Under the pieces are notes generated by a model that made no database searches, had not been told where the DNA came from, and was given only the letters and a program-made list of their open reading frames with translations. The position numbers and the translations under genes were made by a program. Shown here one piece after another: positions 23,764 through 64,000 of a stretch of 64,000 nt of DNA. Position 1 is the first letter of the stretch. Each line of letters starts with the position of its first letter. Origin of the DNA: Lichenostomus cassidix (taxonomy: Eukaryota > Chordata > Aves > Passeriformes > Meliphagidae). Location of the stretch: positions 12,138,426 to 12,202,425 of the forward strand of contig CM039194.1 of assembly GCA_008360975.2 (NCBI GenBank), in the 5' to 3' direction.

Positions 23764-25984
23764 AGGGCAGCTTTTCCTGGTGCTGCCTGGCAGGGCTGGG
23801 TTGACTAGAAGGAAAAGAAGAGATGGTGTGACCTGTCCTCCAGTGTGTGCAGGAAGTCAGGGACAGGTTCCAGTGTCCAAGGAGGACCTGTGTCTATTAC
23901 CAAGGGAAATCCAAGGTGTGGCCCCAGCCCCGAGTGCTGCTTTTCCCAGTGGAAGGAGAAGGGATGGCGTTCCATGTCTGTGTGTGATTTTGGGTTAGAT
24001 CAGCCTGTGTCCTGCCAACACTGCTGGCCTGAGGGTCTTAGTGAGCTCCTGGCTGGGGCTGTTTGGACCTGATGCTGCCAGTCCCCATCATCCCAGTGTA
24101 GTGTGTACCTTCTGCCATGTGCCATCAGCTCACCAGTAAAAGTGCTCTGTGACACAGACCCTGCCAGGGCTATTTGGGGGTCTTCAGCATGGAAGAAAGG
24201 TACATCTAGAGAGTCTTCCAGGGCTTCCTAGGCACATCTAGAGGGACACAGCTGCCTCTGGTCTTTTTCCTGCAGATATTTGTCCTGGTAAAAGACAAAA
24301 CCCTAGGATAAACAAAAAAATTAGGGTTTGTGTCTGCATTATGGATATGGTCCTGGTGCACTGGGTCCAGGTCTGTGGCCAGAGCCTCCAGGGTGAATTC
24401 TGGCAGGAGACTGCAATCTTCCTCTTTCCCTACAGTAGAGGAGATTTATTATTATAGAGGCCTTTGCCCCTCTGAGAGTGTAGGATCAGCTCCTACACCT
24501 TGTTCTCCTTCCTGCTCACCTTGTCCAGGGATGCTGAGCTCATTCCCAGATGGCTCTGCCCTTCCTTTCTCCTGCAGGACCCACTGATGGCTTTCCCCAT
24601 CCTCTCCCCCACACCCCACCATGACTGCAGCCCATGAGGGTGATGGGGATCCCCCAGCCCAGCTACTCCAGGCATGTGGAGCTCCGGCAGCACAACCATG
24701 AAGCACCTTCAGCTGCTGGCCCTGGGTTAATCATTAGAGTCCAGCCATAAAAGCGTGGCTGATGGAAAGTTCAGGCCATGGCGGCTGCAGAGCGGGGAGG
24801 GCCTGCCATAAACATTTATGGCCCCAATGAATCCCTCGCTCTAACCTTGACACTATTTACTGAGCAGGAGGCCTCAGCAGGTCACGGTGCTGCCCAGCCA
24901 TCACTGTGGGTGCTGGCCAGGGAGCCTGGGCCGGGCTGGCCCCTGGAGGGGCACACAGAGGGGTCTCTGTGGGGTGATGGACTTGGCTGTTTCACGATGT
25001 CACTGTTGGCTACAAAGTACCAGAGGAACCAGGAGTACCTGATGCCTTCCCACTGCATGGAGTTGAAGCTGCTCTGGGCTGACCAAGCTGGTATGGTCTC
25101 TGTATGTCTCCCAGCTTTTCCTACCTGCATGGGGTCCTGCCATAATCCCCAAAACCCCACTGAGATCCTGGGATCCTCAGGGCTCTCCCTTGGCAGCTGC
25201 CATCAACCAGAGCTGTGCTGCAGAGCGATGGGAGGGATGGAGCCGAGTGCACCGGGGATGTGGTTGAGGAGCAGAGCTGGCAGTGTGGGAGGACTCCAAG
25301 GGCAAAAGGCACTGGGGCAGTGGCACATCGGGGGACACGTGTGCTCTGCCATGCGTGGCTGCCCAGAGCTTGGGGGGGGACGCAGCAGCGGGAACATTCC
25401 AGTGCTGACACCTGCCGGGGCTGGGGCAGATGGCAGGGACAGGGGGGCAAAGGGGCACCCCAGGCCCGGGGAGGAGCAGGAACAGGGGCTGTGGGAGCCT
25501 CACCCAAACCCCCCTGAGGTACCAGCCCACCTGCATAGGCAAAGCCCAGCAGGTGCCCCTGGGATCCCCCCAAAGCCACCCTGGACTTGGCTGGCAGTCC
25601 TGTGCCACTCACCCTGCAGCACCAGCTTCCTCAAAATTCCCCCAAACTGCCCAGTGGGCACTCCCACTTCCCATCCAGCTTGAACACCTGCTGGGGGCTC
25701 CCAGACACCTGCAGCCCCCAGAGCCCCATCCCTGGGAAAAGGGCTGGATTGCAATGAGCTGGGTCTGGGGGGACATTGAGCTCCCTGAAACCCCACAGAT
25801 GCTGGAGACCAGAGGTGGGCAGTGTCCAGAATACCACCATCCTGCAGGCAGCAGGATACCTGAGCCCCTGCCCAAGGCCTGGTCCCACCCTTGATGCTTT
25901 CGAGGACAGAAACGCGGTGATGGAGGGACAAGGGGGTGGCAGACGGTCTGAGTCACTGCAGTGACGGAGAATCATCCTTTTCCA
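23764..25984. other. Intergenic region between convergent SLC6A7 and CAMK2A
   Basis: No gene was recognised. It contains an ATG-led open frame from 24778 that lacks any protein resemblance, and a block at about 24725-24880 with three CCATAAA motifs. The decamer acatctagag occurs twice (about 24203 and 24232). Confidence 0.6.
24746..24821. promoter_or_regulatory. Candidate element with three CCATAAA (CDX/posterior-HOX type) motifs
   Basis: CCATAAA occurs at 24746-24752. At 24806-24821 it forms an inverted pair, CCATAAA-CA-TTTATGG. This heptamer fits the published CDX and HOX9-13 binding preferences. Whether it is bound is unknown. Confidence 0.35.
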
Positions 25985-26004
25985 TGCTCAGAAGTTGGTA
26001 GCTA

Positions 26005-26010
26005 TTTATT
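26005..26010 (-). terminator. CAMK2A: CAMK2A polyadenylation signal AATAAA
   Basis: On the minus strand the sequence reads TGCAATAAATAGC. It is the only canonical hexamer I found in this orientation at the far end of a non-coding tract that starts at the CAMK2A stop. It marks the likely mRNA end at about 25985-25995. Confidence 0.7.
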
Positions 26011-26043
26011 GCACTTGAACACCAAGAATAAAACTGACACTCG

Positions 26044-26208
26044 CCCTCCCTCCCACGCCCACCCTGCTCCCCGTCCCCCCCCACCGCCCTCCCCAAACAG
26101 AGCATCCGATTTGAGCAGTGATCATTCTGTTCACAGCCGCAGGTTCAAAAAAGACAAAGGAAAAGGAAACAAAATCAATCCCCCCCCACTTCCCCCCCCC
26201 CGAGTTCC
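26044..26208 (-). promoter_or_regulatory. CAMK2A: G-rich tracts in CAMK2A 3'UTR, potential G-quadruplexes
   Basis: On the minus (mRNA) strand 26096-26044 has at least six runs of three or more G separated by one to six bases. 26208-26180 has two long G runs of eight to ten. Both lie 35-200 nt upstream of the polyA signal. Confidence 0.55.
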
Positions 26209-29200
26209 CACTGAATCCAACACGGTCACACTGCTCAACAGTTCGAGTGCACTTACAAAAAGAGAAGAGAAAGGCTTCAGCTGCAACCGTACGGACAGAC
26301 AGACACGAGGGGACAGGCAGCTACCCCTCCCCGGGGCCTGATTTTTTGTTACGTGACAAAGCTTGGTATACTCTTAATTATAATATATTTTTTGCAATCA
26401 TCTTAAATAAATATTTCCATAGAGATTTCCTGTAAGTATATATAGTTTATATATATATATAATATATAAGAGAGAGAGATAGATCTCATTTTTTTTCCTT
26501 AAACCACTGTTAACATATTTTCCCTGCTTGTCCAAAAAATGTTACAAAAGCCCTAAAATTGTGCAACAGTTAGAAAAAAGGGACAACAATCCAAAGAAGG
26601 AAGGAGCCACTCGATACAGTCCCTTCCACTGCTCCCTCTCTCCCACTCCCTGTCGATGATCTGCAGGAGGGAAGGAGATTCAGATGAATCTGGTGGCAGA
26701 GTAGCCACCAGCCCCTGCTCTGGTGTCCCCACAGCCTGCTCACATCTGGGTTTCCCTGTCTGATACAGATGGACTGGGATCTGCACCTTGGGACATGGGC
26801 AAGGGCGAGGTCCCTACTCTGCTGGCTGGAGGATCATGTGTCCTGTGGTGGGGAAGAAGGGTCAGTCTGTCTCCTGGGGTGGTCAGAGGAGGTTATGGGA
26901 TCTACTGGCAGATACCTCTTGGTCCGTGGGGCTGTGTGGCTGCCCTTTCACACATGGCACTGCAATCCCACCACAGGCACAGAGCCCACCGGGAGCTCTG
27001 TGGGAGTAGATGACTGCTGCTCGCTCCAGCTTCTGGGGATCCATGGGGACATCCATGGGAGGAGAGGCAGGTTTGGGGTCAGACAAGGGTTTGGTGCCTG
27101 GCAGAGGGGGCATTTCATGCGGGTTTGGGGGCAAAGACAGATCTCCCAGCTGTGCCTGGCTGTGGTGAGGAGGAGAGCGCATGCTCCTCCAGCAAAGAGA
27201 GGAGGCCCAGGAGTGGCCTCTTGGTCTTCCAGAGGGGATGCATCAGCAAGATGGGAGAAATTATGATGTTGCCAGTGAACCCTGGCAGCCAGGAAGGGAA
27301 AACAGGCAGCTCCCAAGTCCACCTGTGGAGCTGGGAGCTTGACACCACCACAGCAAGTGCTTCCAGTTAGACATCCCCTGTGGTCTGGGAGAGTTGGAAG
27401 AGAGGATGAGTTTGGAGGACTTCTGAGTTTGGTTTGACCCAGACACCAGGAGACCAGAGGAGAGGAGCTCTGTCTAATGCTCCATAGCCTGACCTCCAGC
27501 CTTGAGGCTGATGGGATAGGAGGTCCATGGTGGTAAACTCCATCCCAACAAGGTGGCCTTGTCTATGTTGCTTGTTGGGAACATCCCTGAACTTTGTCAT
27601 TCCCAGAAGCACTGTGGGATTGTTGGGGCAATGCCCATCTGCATGTGTCAGGGACAGTGTCAACTGCTTAAAAGCAGAGATATAACAGCAGCATCCTTGG
27701 CTCTTCCAGCCAAAGAAGGATGGTGGAAACTTATTTATATAGTTTTCCTGCCAGTTTGGGAGAAATCAGGAAATGCGAAGGAAGACAGAGACAGATGCTT
27801 TCCATGGATACTGAAAGAAACAGTTGTGGTTCATAAGTGCTTGCTGAGATGTTCTGGGGATACAGGAACCTGCTCAGGAGCAGCAGGGCAAGGTGGGGCA
27901 GAGAAACCAGGCAGGACAGACCCCTAAAGTGCAGGTGCTTAATGCTGCCAGCATGGGCATGTTGGGAAGTTGGGTCTTCCTTGGTCAGGCTGCAGCTTGA
28001 CTGGAAGACTAGAATAAGTTGAAACTCCAGACTCTGCTTCCCTTGGAAAGGAGTGTTGCAAGGACATCCAGCTGCCTTATGGAGAGATGACCTCAGGGAA
28101 ACCTCAAGGGGGAGAAACTCCCTCCAAGAAGACACCTCAAAGCCTTCCTGGAAGCCAAGATGCTTCTCCCTAGAAGTGACTATGGATTCTCAGTGAGATT
28201 GCATGCACCCCAACATTTCATCTGTCATTCTCAGCAAATCCTACAGCACCACCAGCCCTTCCTCCAGCAGAAACTGCCGGAGCAGCTTCACCCTCACAGT
28301 CCACTCAAGGTCCACAGCTATCAGCAGCTTCAAAACCAGGCTGAGCTGGCATCTGCCCTCCAGCCCCCATCCAAAGCCCTGCCGTCATGTCCCCCATAAT
28401 CATCCACCTTATAACAATCCCCAAAACCCCTCTTGACCCGTGGAGAGCCTGGACATCAGAAGATGAATGACATTAACCATGGCTGGCTTCAGAGCCAGCT
28501 CTGGAGAGGGAGAGAGAGAACTGTGAAAGAGCTGAGTCCTTCCTTTAAAAATTAAAAAAAACTTCAGCATTACATGACTACAGGAAGAAAAACAGATCTG
28601 TAAAAACACCCAAACTCTACCTTAGAAGCTAATCCTTTCCCTGCATGGATTTCCCTGCTTTGGAGTCAACTCTTGCAAGCCTATGGTGCACAGGTCCACC
28701 AAGGGCATGGGGACCCCCACAGACACCCATGGATCAGCTTCATGATTTGCCCCCAAAAAGGCATCTCCTACACACATCACCAGCAGCCATCGCACTGCTG
28801 GCACAGCAGAACACACCAACACACTTTTCAGGGCCTGTCCATGCGCCAACAGTTTAGATATCTGCCCCTCCATCCAGTGGGAAAATATTTTTGCAGTCTG
28901 CAAGGATGCAGTTGCATTTGGCATGGTGGCCATCCCTGCCTCAACAGAGAGCAAAGCATTCAAAACCACAGAAAAGGCAAAATACACGCTCAGAATTTAC
29001 ATGGAGGAAACATTTCCTCCTTTTTTTTTTCCTTTTTTTCTTTTTCCTTTTTTTTTTTAGGTCCAAAACAAGCAGGTTTTGTTCATTTCTTTGTTTTTCA
29101 ACACACGCACCGTCTAGAAAGTTAAACACCATGCAGACGAAGAGAGTGGAGCTAGAAAGTACCCCGGGGCAGCAGTGCTGCAGAAGCCTCACATCAGTGA

Positions 29201-30895
29201 GTGAAGAGGCTCCAGTCAAAGAAAAGAGAATGTGAAACGGAAGAATTGCCAGAAAAACACCCACCCTCAGACCTCTACCTGACGGCAGAGAGGTGAGACC
29301 AACATTTCCCTTCCCAGCCATGTCTTCTGTCCTGAAAGCCACATGCCAGTGGCACTCCCAGAGCCACTGCTGTGGTTTGCCCTGCAGGAAGACCCATGGG
29401 GTGCAGGAAGGCGCCGTGGGGATGTGGGTGCCCCTGGAGATGGGTGCCCCTGGAGATGGGTGCCTTTGCCACCCAACGCTGTGGGACAGAATGGGACAAG
29501 CCACCACGGTGTGAGGAGGGGGCTGGCAGCCGTGGGACCCCTGGTAGGAGCATCGTGGCAGAACAACCCCACTTCAAATGTAAACGCAATGAAAAACAGC
29601 AACCCCCGAAAATCCACCCTCCCTCCCCACTTAAACAGTTGAATTTCTAGTTATTACATAAAGATCCATTTCAGCAAATACTCAAAATCAAGTTACGAAA
29701 TACACGGCAGGTTGGTTTCTTTTCCCTATAAAAAGGCATGCGCTCAAAGGAGAAGACAGCAAAAGGCTTGTTTGTTTTCATTGAAGCACAATCAGATTCT
29801 GCAGTTTGTCACTAAAGCTTGCATTCCTTGTTGTCGCTGGAAGGAATCACATGGGCGATGGAGGTTTTTGCCCCGAACTAGCAGCCAGCTTGGCTGCCCC
29901 CATCCCATCCTGGGAGTCGGGAGCAGGGGAATGCCAGTGCTGTATGTGGGGGGCAGGGGTGGGTGCTGGGATAAAGGATCCAGGCTGGGTGGTGGGTGAG
30001 GAGGAGGGTGCAGAGGCGATGCTACAGCCCGGACATGGATGGGAGAGCCCCAGCTCCTGTCTGTGCTGATGTGGTATAGGGAAGCAGTTGTCTTTCTCCT
30101 CCTCTCTTCTCCCAGCATCGCCAGTCTCTGCTCCAAAGGGAGAAGGGAGGCAGGAGGGAGAGCATCCTTCTTGGCACAGCAGCTGTCTGGAGCCAGGGTG
30201 CAAACCTACTTGCTCTCTCGGGAAGGAGCCAGCCTGCGCTGGGAAGGGAAGATAAACAGATAGTCTTTACTCACCCATCCAAAAACGGCCCTCCTTGCCC
30301 AGGTATGCATGAAATATGGTCTTTGCAAATGGATTGAATTGCAGTTCCCCAGCCGAGGCTGCTGGGAAGCAGGAGCTCAGGTCGGGAGCAGGCGGGAGTC
30401 ATGGCAGCAGATGGGGACCTTGATAGCAGCAAAGCAAAATCCACCAGCACGCAGGGAGGATGAAGCAGAGAGCAGCTCAAAACTGCCCCCCTCTTCCTCG
30501 GAGGGCTTCCAGCAGAGGTGGGGATGGAGGTGGATGATGAGTCTGAGCCCAGTTCAGATGTGCTGGGTAGCGAGGGGGCCCACCAATGCTATGCAGCCGA
30601 TGAGGGGGGCCTGTACACTGGCCAGATGCTTGTGTTTAAGTTCATGGTTTCTCTTTTTCTGGTTCATGCAGAGGAAGGGGGCCCAGCGCCACGACCCCAG
30701 CAGGGTGGGGGGTTTGATGGGATGCTTGAGCTGCACTGGCAGGGCTGTCGTGTGTGTGCGGTGAGAAGCGAGGGGTTATTCCAGCGGGAACCAAGCAGCA
30801 GAGCCAACAGCCAAAGTCCCGTAGGTGAACATGTCGGAGGAGGTCTCCCCTTGGTAGTCAGTCAGTGACAAACCCAACACGGGCAGGGCCACGCT

Positions 30896-60160
<29,265 letters not shown>

Positions 60161-60330
60161 CCCGAGGGGCTGGAAATGCTCCCTCCCCGGTGCGGAGTTT
60201 GGGGCAAGCAGCTCTCCTCTCGCTCCCTCCCTCTCCGTGTGCTCCCGGGGCTCTCTCCTCGCTGAGGTAAATAAGGGAATATGTTTGATTGACAAGCCCA
60301 GAGATAATGATGAGGGCAATTTGTCTTCTC
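60161..60330 (-). promoter_or_regulatory. CAMK2A: CAMK2A 5'UTR and proximal promoter region
   Basis: Moderately CpG-rich next to the ATG. Farther upstream, at 60270-60315, is an AT-rich segment with TGATTGACA (a PBX/MEIS-type match, plus strand). No canonical TATA box is visible. The start site is not determined, so the UTR/promoter border is open. Confidence 0.5.
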
Positions 60331-60645
60331 AGCTTCACAAGCCTTCGTCAGCATCCCCGTCCCCATGGTGACCACCGCTGCCAGAAACGCCCTGTTTCTG
60401 TTGCCGGGGCAACTGCTTCCCAAACCCGCCGCCCTCCGTGGGGACCAGGGCCCTGCTGGGGACCCGGCCCAGGGGCTGCCCGGGGGTCACCCACCTGCTG
60501 CGGAGGGGGGAGATATCTAAAATACAACTATTAAAGGCAAATTAAAGGCTGTGGCAGTGGTAAAATAATTGGGGCAAAAGGGGTTTCCATGGAAACCGTG
60601 GTTTCCATGTTGCAGGAGGATGCTGTCACCCCAGCAACTGCTTAT

Positions 60646-60671
60646 CCCCCCCCCCCCCAAAAAAAAAAAAA
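60646..60671. repeat. C13-A13 homopolymer pair
   Basis: Thirteen C followed directly by thirteen A; prone to length error in sequencing. Confidence 0.9.
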
Positions 60672-61539
60672 TACAGGCCCTGTTGGTACCTGCAGCAGCA
60701 TTCCTGGGGGTTCTGGGGGGCTGTGGGATGGGGACACACGGCAGCAAGAGGGAGCAGATGGAGCAGAAGTGTGTCAGGAGAAGCTGGAGAAACCATGGCA
60801 GGTCCCCAGGTCCCCACACCGTCCCGCCTTCAGCCAGGGTCCCCGGGGGGGCTGTCCCTGATCACAGTGCAGGGGAGGGCTGGCTTCTCCCCACTCCCCC
60901 TTCACCCTCCACGTCCCCTGAAGGGCCCTGGGGTTCCCGGGGAACAGTTCCTGAGAGTCACCCCATAGAGGGGCGAGCAGCCTGGCCTGAAGCACAGCTA
61001 GAGGGGAGCAAAAAGGCTGTGACCTGGAGTGCCTGTGTCCCTGTGGTGCCCAAGCCAGAGCAGAAAGGGGAAAACTTTCAGAGTGGGAATAGGAGGAAGG
61101 TATCCCCCCCAACCCCCTGGACTTCCTGTTGGTGACTTGCCTCTCTGCTGTGCTGAACATAAGAAATCACAAAAAGCACAATAAAAGTGGAGTTGTGAGG
61201 TCCAAAACCTCAGGGAAGGGGTTTCCCTCTGAGTCCCCACCAGCACTCACTGAGGATCCAGCACCACCCCCTCTGTCAACATCACCCCTTGCACTTTCCA
61301 CCTGCTGACTTCCCCCAGAAGAGCTTTTGTCCTGTTCCCCACTACTAAGCTTTTGTCCCGTTTCTGGATGCTTTTGCAGCATCAGGACCCTCATCACAAC
61401 AGTAGAAGGGCTTCCTGTGCCATCTGGGAGAGCATTGCCTTTGGCAGCTGAGATGGATTGAGCTCCCTTTCAGGCTGCCAAGGAAGGGTTAAAAGGAAAA
61501 GAAAAGGTTCTAACCAGACAAAAATAGGGAGAAATCTTT

Positions 61540-61648
61540 GAGAGGGGAGAGAGAAGGAGGAGCGGAGAGGGAAAGAAGAAAGGAGGTGGAAGTGGAGGAG
61601 GACAGCAAGTGGCGGAGTGAGGAAGAGGAGGGGGAGGAGGAGAAAGGT
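61540..61648. repeat. Purine-rich (G/A) tract
   Basis: About 110 bp of almost uninterrupted A and G on the plus strand, with isolated pyrimidines. Not a simple tandem repeat. Confidence 0.8.
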
Positions 61649-63815
61649 CTAATGGCTTTTCCATTAATTGCACCATTACCCACCTTCATCCCCACCTTGC
61701 ATCCCTGCATCCAGCCTCCTGCTCCTGTCTGGTCCCATCCGGGGGACCCTGGTGGCAGAGCAGGGACCTGATTCCCAGCCATCGATGGGCACAGGGATAG
61801 GGCCACAGTCCCCAAGTGTTGAAGACCTCCAGACCAACCTTGGCCACACCCTGGCATGGGCAGAGCACAGCAGGCACCCTCACTTGGGGTGCAGGAAATT
61901 CACGTGTGCTATCTGTGCCCCAGGGATGTGATGGTCCCCAAAATGCCCCCTTGCCCCTGAACAACTCCTCCCCATGTCGCTCCCACACAAAAGGAGGTTT
62001 CATTCCCCACCCCAGGGCTGTGCCAGGAGGCAGGGGGCTGCCGTGGGGGCCACTGCATCCCGATGTTTGTGGGAGTGCTCTCCCTCTCCGGCTTTTTGCT
62101 GCCAGTCCCCAGCAGTCCCCTGGAACCCTAGGGGCAAGAGGAAGAGCCCCCCACTCCCCAGACCCCCTGGATGCCCGTGGGTGGCTCTGTGCCCCTGCCT
62201 CCTCCCACCTCACTCCCACCCGTGCTCATGTTCGTGTCCCCGTGAGCTCCGCAATGTGACCTGCCCCCCTCCCCGTGCCCACCCCCACACTGCCACACGT
62301 GTTCAACCCCACACGCGTGACTCTGCGTGCTCCCTGAGCCGGGAGGAGGGATCTGTCCCTTCCTTCCCCCCAGGGCCCCTGCTGCACCCCTGACACACCA
62401 AACTCCTCACCCGGGCAAAGCCCCCCTGCCTCCCTCCCCAGGGTTCTCCTGCCTGGCACAGACACGGCTCTCCAGGAAAAGTTTCTCCCTCTCTGCTCCT
62501 CTCTCTATTCAGTTTTGTTTTCCCTTTTCCTCGACATTTTTCCTTCTGAGGGTAAGGGGGTGTCAGACTTCCGTGTGCTGAACATGCTCTGCTTTGCTGA
62601 TAATGTTTTCCCCAGCAGGAACTGCTGTGTGGTCTCACTGCTGAGTGACTCTGGGACAATCCAAGGGGAGCAGGATCTCTGGGTGGAACCTTCCATCTCT
62701 GGGCTGGAGGCTTCCCTGCAGAGAGTAGTCCCAGTCCTCTCCCAGAGGCCTGAGGATACTCTTAGGATGTGTCTGCTCCCTCCCAGCCACCCCAAGATCT
62801 GCTCCTGCAGGGCTTTGGGAGCCATGCTGCTCTCCTGCTGCCGTGCTTGGGTCTGGCCACCTGATGGAGACCTTCATCCCCAGTGCTTCCCTCCATCACT
62901 GGGCTGCCTCTTCAAAAACGCACCCTGCTCTCCACACCCTGTTCCAGCTCTGCCTGCACAGATTTCATTTCTGCATCCCAGCACGGGGCTGCCCCAGGGT
63001 GGGCACCAGAGGCCTGATGCCAAACCCAAACACACTGGATGGGCAGCTCAGGAAGGATTCACGTGTCCTGGAGGGCTGCAGCAGGTGCCCCTGCTCCCAG
63101 AGGATGGGGCTTGCAGCAGTGCCTCGCCAGCCAGCCAGGCTGCCAATTACGTATTGCAGAGATCCCAAAATTACTGGGACAGTTTCACATGCAAGCTGGG
63201 GTCTGGGGGATGCTCAGTTGCTGTCCTCTGGGAAGCTGAATTTGGGGTTATTTTTAGATAAGATTATAAATACCGTGGTGAGGAGAGCTGATTTACATTT
63301 AAGGCTGTGTTTGCAAACGTGCCCTGTCCCTGTGGACCCAGCACTTGCTCCTGCAACCACAGGAAGCTGCTTTTGGCTGAGACAGGGTGTCCTCAGTGCC
63401 ACAGTCTCCCTGACAGTGGGGTCTGTAGCCAAAGACCCTCCTGTGGACATATCCATGATACTTGGGGACACCCAGCAGGTGCCATGTGGCTCCCTGGGAC
63501 CATCGTGCACTGGATCTGGGTGGGGAGAACCTGCAAAACCACACATCCTCAGGTCCCTTGCATGAGACAGGACACAACTGCCTCGGATGAAGAACATCAT
63601 CTGCTCAGCATGAGGTGCTCAGAGTGCTCTGCCACTCTCCCACTGTGGCAGTTTGCTGGGATGTCCATCCCCTGTTCTGATATTGGGCTTCCTCCCTTCC
63701 CTCTCTCAGGTGGGAGTTGCCTGTGGGGCTGGAGAGACTCTGACGCACCCCCAGTGCAGCCTGACCCATCCCATCCCTATTCCATCTCCATCCTATCCCA
63801 CTTCCCTCCCCTCCC

Positions 63816-63863
63816 CAGCCCAGCCCAGCCCAGCCCAGCCCAGCCCAGCCCAGCCCAGCCCAG
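63816..63863. repeat. (CAGCC)n microsatellite, about 9.5 units
   Basis: Perfect CAGCC pentamers ending in cagtccc. Confidence 0.95.
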
Positions 63864-64000
63864 TCCCATCCTCTTCTTATCCTCCTCCCCATCTCCATCC
63901 CATCCCAACTCCATTCATTCCCAGCCCATCCCCTTCCCACTCCCTCCAGCCAGCTGGGTGGAAACAGCCGGGGTGGAGACAGCCAGTCCATGGCGACTGA

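Larger units (their letters stand above)
25988..30895 (-). other. CAMK2A: CAMK2A 3'UTR, about 4.9 kb (approximate end)
   Basis: Runs from the stop codon at 30896 to the polyA signal at 26005-26010. CaMKII-alpha mRNA is known for a multi-kilobase 3'UTR that directs dendritic localisation and local translation. On the transcript strand it shows G-rich tracts near the 3' end (26044-26096 and 26180-26208), an AU-rich (TA)n stretch (about 26340-26480) and an A/G-rich tract (about 29017-29060). I assume no intron; a spliced or shorter UTR cannot be excluded. Confidence 0.65.
60331..64000. other. Upstream flank of CAMK2A, no gene recognised
   Basis: Holds a 16-bp palindrome (60582-60597), a C13-A13 run (60646-60671), a purine-rich tract (about 61540-61648) and a (CAGCC)n microsatellite (63816-63863). 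The next gene expected from mammalian synteny, ARSI, was not seen. Confidence 0.6.

Noticed and set aside
24447..24452. TTTATT (minus-strand AATAAA) beyond the proposed CAMK2A end
   Set aside because: It lies 1.5 kb past a stronger site with conserved-looking context at 26005; there is no evidence for a longer transcript.
24778..25683. 301-codon plus-strand frame with a well-placed ATG between SLC6A7 and CAMK2A
   Set aside because: After the first residues it reads like translated GC-rich non-coding DNA, and no family is recognisable. Kept only as part of the note on the CCATAAA block.
60161..60319. In-frame N-terminal extension of CAMK2A
   Set aside because: The frame is open, but the upstream start is a TTG codon, not ATG. 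The 478-codon form from 60160 matches the family length.

Overview
The window looks like a bird genome segment. It has vertebrate split genes with GT-AG introns, fairly compact introns, moderately high GC and a 5'-truncated CR1 (chicken repeat 1) LINE. Three genes could be read exon by exon from translated similarity and splice sites. In order they are the 3' part of CDX1 (+), all of SLC6A7 (+) and all of CAMK2A (-). As I recall it, this matches the conserved order of human 5q32 (CDX1 - SLC6A7 - CAMK2A). The exact species cannot be told from the sequence.

Layout. 1-3041 is the end of CDX1 intron 1; CDX1 exon 1 lies off the left edge. 3042-3187 and 3411-3617 are the last two CDX1 coding exons (homeodomain and C-terminus), with a 3'UTR probably ending near 5510. 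5511-9950 is intergenic. SLC6A7 starts in a CpG-rich segment, with its ATG at 10220. Fourteen coding exons run to the stop at 23126 and give a 637-residue proline transporter. Its polyadenylation signals are near 23672 and 23702. About 2.3 kb of intergenic DNA follows, then the 3' end of the convergent CAMK2A (polyA signal at 26005-26010, minus strand). CAMK2A has 18 constitutive coding exons between 60160 (ATG) and 30896 (stop). They add up to exactly 478 codons plus stop, the usual length of the alpha subunit. A 33-bp alternative exon (35137-35169) encodes the alpha-B nuclear-localisation insert. The 3'UTR is about 4.9 kb. 60161-64000 is the CAMK2A promoter and upstream DNA, with no further gene recognised.

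The most interesting feature is a gene nested inside CAMK2A. The exon encoding GGKSGGNKKNDGVK is open upstream through its own splice acceptor to an ATG at 39838. This adds a 24-residue hydrophobic leader, and the layout is that of alphaKAP, the non-kinase muscle anchoring protein that shares the CaMKII association domain. An exact MEF2 consensus (40151-40160) and an E-box (40204-40209) lie 310-370 bp upstream, where an internal muscle promoter would be expected. Other points of interest are G-rich tracts in the CAMK2A 3'UTR, a palindromic pair of CDX/posterior-HOX motifs between the two convergent genes, a homeodomain-site cluster and CpG clusters in CAMK2A introns, and a 25-bp palindrome after SLC6A7.

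Functionally, SLC6A7 and CAMK2A both act at excitatory synapses: presynaptic proline uptake and calcium-dependent postsynaptic signalling. CDX1 is a developmental regulator of the posterior axis and gut. Sharing a neighbourhood does not imply a shared pathway.
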